The notes under the pieces were generated by a model. That model saw only the letters and a list, made by a program, of their open reading frames with translations. It had not been told where the DNA came from and did no database searches. A DNA stretch of 64,000 bases from Bin25 sp026709415 (GTDB lineage Bacteria; Bacteroidota; Bacteroidia; Flavobacteriales; Flavobacteriaceae): contig OZ241330.1 of NCBI GenBank assembly GCA_965200045.1, forward strand, positions 1 through 64,000. Direction: 5' to 3'. Below, one piece after another: positions 63,773 to 64,000 of this stretch (the first letter of the stretch is position 1; each line of letters opens with the position of its first letter). Made by a program: the position numbers and the translations under genes.

Positions 63773-64000
63773 TCAAGCGAGAATTTGATGATGCACATGA
63801 CCATGAACATCGGTCAAGCGAAAACGTCTTCCTTGGTACTTGTATGTCATTTGTTCATGATCGATACCAAAAAGATGTAAGATGGTGGCTTGCAAATCAT
63901 GAACATGCATAGGATCCTGAACGATATTATATCCTAATTCATCCGTTTGGCCATAGGTCATACCGGGTTGGATGCCCCCACCGGCCATGAAAATGGTAAA
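63773..64000 (-). CDS. DUF1501 protein, C-terminal end only
   Basis: The frame is open to the window edge. The visible 75 residues (MAGGGIQPGMTYGQTDELG, DPMHVHDLQATILHLFGIDH, YKYQGRRFRLTDVHGHVHH) are the well-known C-terminus of DUF1501 (sulfatase-like, alkaline-phosphatase-fold) proteins. The catalytic part lies outside. It precedes the cytochrome/LRR gene, the usual neighbour. Confidence 0.88.
   Translation of the reverse strand, partial: FTIFMAGGGIQPGMTYGQTDELGYNIVQDPMHVHDLQATILHLFGIDHEQMTYKYQGRRFRLTDVHGHVHHQILA

Noticed and set aside
1..64000. CRISPR array
   Set aside because: No series of evenly spaced direct repeats was seen anywhere; the few exact repeats (18 bp at 32310, 24 bp at 40742) occur only twice.

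Overview
The window looks like chromosomal DNA from an AT-rich member of the Bacteroidota, probably a free-living or marine Cytophagales/Saprospirales-type organism. This rests on the gene families: a TonB-dependent receptor with an N-terminal carboxypeptidase-regulatory-like domain, a fused DAHP synthase/chorismate mutase, a K+-dependent pyrophosphatase, FG-GAP/ASPIC-type lipoproteins, a DUF1501/planctomycete-cytochrome pair, rbfA next to a LolC/FtsX-type permease, and weak Shine-Dalgarno sequences. The species is not identifiable from sequence alone. Coding density is uneven: conserved operons alternate with gene-poor stretches full of broken transposase, toxin-antitoxin and AAA-ATPase genes.

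1-8.7 kb: the end of a large surface-type protein, two small membrane proteins, rbfA plus a lipoprotein-export-type permease, a two-gene trans-3-hydroxy-L-proline pathway (dehydratase and reductase) and a CAT-anticodon tRNA. 8.8-14.5 kb: a lipoprotein, then a compact candidate graspetide (omega-ester peptide) cluster of precursor, ATP-grasp ligase and three-helix membrane protein, followed by a TonB-dependent receptor. 14.5-18 kb: IS3 and HigA remnants, a DUF255 thioredoxin-fold protein and more decayed DNA. 18-22.1 kb: a four-gene phenylalanine/tyrosine operon (pheA, aminotransferase, tyrA, aroF-chorismate mutase) preceded by a 24-residue Phe/Tyr-rich leader peptide and an attenuator-type terminator. 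22.3-27 kb: a GH18 lipoprotein, an EamA exporter, an orphan ABC ATPase and a gene-poor stretch with transposase debris.

27.1-30.8 kb: a methionine/SAM operon (metK, metY, metX) under a SAM-II riboswitch with a readable three-way expression switch. 30.9-43 kb: two Fic proteins (one with twin operator-like repeats), a decayed AAA-ATPase copy, a voltage-gated-type channel, the membrane pyrophosphatase, pyruvate dehydrogenase E1-beta, and a toxin-antitoxin graveyard (MntA/HepT, AbiE) punctuated by a recurring short repeat. 43-48.3 kb: a bifunctional nuclease, small coiled-coil/membrane genes, thyA, a class V aminotransferase, folA and fabD. 48.3-52.1 kb: a possible restriction/defence locus with an adenine methyltransferase fused to a GIY-YIG domain, and a HIT protein coupled to an HNH-less and then an HNH-bearing paralogue. 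52.2-64 kb: two tandem 1,100-residue FG-GAP/ASPIC lipoproteins, an intact and a frameshifted AAA-ATPase paralogue, a DUF2231/cytochrome/LRR membrane protein and the C-terminus of a DUF1501 protein.

The strongest items for follow-up are the Phe/Tyr attenuator, the graspetide cluster, the SAM-II switch, the methyltransferase-GIY-YIG/HIT/HNH locus, the three-copy AAA-ATPase family and the repeat-punctuated toxin-antitoxin island.
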